Shown: positions 4,295-5,610 of the stretch, in pieces
How positions within the stretch are numbered: position 1 is the first letter of the stretch
How the letters are laid out: each line of letters begins with the position of its first letter
Source: an uncultured Lachnospiraceae bacterium
GTDB lineage: Bacteria; Bacillota; Clostridia; Lachnospirales; Lachnospiraceae
Reading direction: 5' to 3'
Assembly (NCBI GenBank): GCA_947589175.1
Contig: CANPZR010000181.1
Coordinates: 1-5,610, forward strand
Length of the DNA: 5,610 nt
The notes under the pieces: generated by a model
Databases searched by the model: none
What the model saw: the letters and a program-made list of their open reading frames with translations, nothing else
What the model was told of the DNA's origin: nothing
Program-made: the position numbers and the translations under genes

Positions 4295-5610
4295 ATGAAC
4301 TTAAGACCTGAAGAGATCAGTTCAGTGATTAAAGAGGAAATAAAGAAATATAGTACGGAGTTCGAGGTTGCGAACGTAGGAACCGTCATTCAGGTTGCCG
4401 ACGGTATCGCCCGTATTCATGGACTGGAGCAGGCCATGCAGGGCGAGCTGTTAGAATTTCCCCATGAGGTGTACGGCATGGTGCTGAACCTGGAGGAGGA
4501 CAACGTGGGCGCGGTTCTTCTCGGCGACGCCGCCAACATCAACGAGGGTGACATGGTAAAGACGACAGGGCGCGTGGCGACTGTTCCGGTCGGCGACGCA
4601 CTGTCCGGACGCGTAGTCAACGCGCTGGGGCAGCCCATCGACGGCAAGGGGCCGATTCATACGGACAAGCTCCGCCCCATCGAGCGTGTGGCATCTGGTG
4701 TAATTTCCCGTAAATCCGTGGATACGCCGCTCCAGACCGGAATCAAGGCGATTGACTCCATGGTTCCCATCGGAAGGGGCCAGCGTGAGCTGATTATTGG
4801 CGACCGCCAGACCGGAAAGACGGCGATTGCCATTGACACGATTATCAACCAGAAGGATCAGGACGTACTCTGTATTTATGTGGCCATCGGACAGAAGGCT
4901 TCTACCGTGGCCAATATCGTAAAGACGCTGGAGGAGAGCGGCGCGATGGATTATACGACCGTTGTGGCTGCCACGGCCAGCGAGCTGGCGCCGCTGCAGT
5001 ACATCGCGCCCTATGCGGGATGCGCGATGGGCGAGGAATGGATGGAGAGCGGCAAGGACGTGCTGATTATATACGACGATTTGTCCAAGCACGCGGCGGC
5101 GTACCGTACCCTGTCGCTGCTTTTGCGCAGGCCGCCAGGACGCGAGGCGTATCCGGGAGATGTATTCTATCTGCACTCCCGTCTACTGGAGCGTGCGGCC
5201 AGACTGTCTGACAAGCTCGGAGGCGGCTCCCTCACGGCGCTGCCCATTATTGAAACGCAGGCGGGAGACGTATCCGCCTACATTCCGACCAACGTAATTT
5301 CCATTACGGACGGTCAGATTTATCTGGAAACAGAGATGTTCAACTCCGGTTTCCGCCCGGCGGTCAATCCGGGCCTGAGCGTGTCCCGTGTAGGCGGCTC
5401 CGCCCAGATCAAGGCGATGAAGAAAATCGCAGGCCCGATTCGTATCGAGCTTGCGCAGTACCGCGAGCTGGCGGCATTTTCACAGTTCGGCTCCGACCTG
5501 GACGCCGACACCAAGCGCCAGTTAGACCAGGGCGAGCGCATCCGCGAGATTCTCAAGCAGGGCCAGTACGCGCCGCTGCCGGTATGGTATCAGGTTATTA
5601 TTATCTATGC
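4295..5610 (+). CDS. atpA: F-type ATP synthase subunit alpha (3' end outside window)
   Basis: Open to the window end, giving 438 codons of a protein usually near 500 aa, so roughly the last 60 residues are missing; this is a window cut, not a broken gene. Alpha alternates with beta in the F1 head and holds the non-catalytic nucleotide sites. An N-terminal beta-barrel covers about 24-93. The P-loop GDRQTGKT is at 169-176 (Lys175, Thr176), Walker B is VLIIYDD ending Asp261-Asp262, and the arginine finger is Arg365 in SVSRVGGSAQ. The helical C-terminal domain starts at about 375. Start ATG 4295 gives MNLRPEEISS, a typical alpha N-terminus, and puts the P-loop at the same numbering as in E. coli. 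AAGG at 4280-4283 is 11 bases upstream. An in-frame GTG at 4283 is less likely because it overlaps that site. Confidence 0.97.
   Translation, partial: MNLRPEEISSVIKEEIKKYSTEFEVANVGTVIQVADGIARIHGLEQAMQGELLEFPHEVYGMVLNLEEDNVGAVLLGDAANINEGDMVKTTGRVATVPVGDALSGRVVNALGQPIDGKGPIHTDKLRPIERVASGVISRKSVDTPLQTGIKAIDSMVPIGRGQRELIIGDRQTGKTAIAIDTIINQKDQDVLCIYVAIGQKASTVANIVKTLEESGAMDYTTVVAATASELAPLQYIAPYAGCAMGEEWMESGKDVLIIYDDLSKHAAAYRTLSLLLRRPPGREAYPGDVFYLHSRLLERAARLSDKLGGGSLTALPIIETQAGDVSAYIPTNVISITDGQIYLETEMFNSGFRPAVNPGLSVSRVGGSAQIKAMKKIAGPIRIELAQYRELAAFSQFGSDLDADTKRQLDQGERIREILKQGQYAPLPVWYQVIIIY

Noticed and set aside
4451..5176. Long (241 aa) open frame on the - strand
   Set aside because: It lies wholly antisense to the well-conserved atpA, has no recognisable motif, and is explained by the codon bias of atpA.

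Overview
The window is a chromosomal housekeeping segment, all on the + strand, from what looks like a Clostridia-class Firmicute, most probably of the Lachnospiraceae. The reasons are the AtpZ-AtpI pair ahead of the F-type ATP synthase genes, strong AGGAGG-type ribosome binding sites, two GTG starts, and the style of the AtpE, AtpB and RpiB proteins. The genus cannot be fixed from this sequence alone. Most genes have G/C-rich third codon positions, while the spacers are A/T-rich.

Layout. Positions 8-436 encode ribose-5-phosphate isomerase B (rpiB) and 510-1301 encode pyrroline-5-carboxylate reductase (proC). After a 34-base gap comes the ATP synthase cluster: atpZ (1336-1614), atpI (1583-1993, overlapping atpZ), a 168-base spacer, then atpB (subunit a, 2162-2872), atpE (c, 2910-3161), atpF (b, 3204-3725), atpH (delta, 3713-4264) and atpA (alpha, from 4295, cut off by the window end after about 438 codons). 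atpG, atpD and atpC are expected just beyond the window.

How the genes work together. Subunits a, b and c form the membrane Fo motor, delta and b form the stator, and alpha is half of the F1 head. AtpI and AtpZ are small membrane accessory proteins linked to c-ring assembly and divalent cation handling. Subunit c carries the ligands typical of sodium-coupled rotors (P26-x3-Q30, and V61, E63, T64, T65, Y68), so the enzyme may use Na+ rather than H+. rpiB and proC are metabolic neighbours with no mechanistic tie to the synthase.

The least ordinary part is the atpI-atpB spacer. It holds a plausible sigma-A promoter, then two tandem copies of a roughly 35-base unit. Each copy starts with the identical 13-mer GATAATCACGCGG and can fold into a hairpin of the same plan: an AUCA/UGRU lower stem, a C-C mismatch and a GCGG/CYGY upper stem. 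All differences between the paired 3' arms are transitions that keep the pairing. This suggests a duplicated structured leader RNA just upstream of the atpB ribosome binding site. I see no mobile element, CRISPR array, tRNA, rRNA or defence gene.
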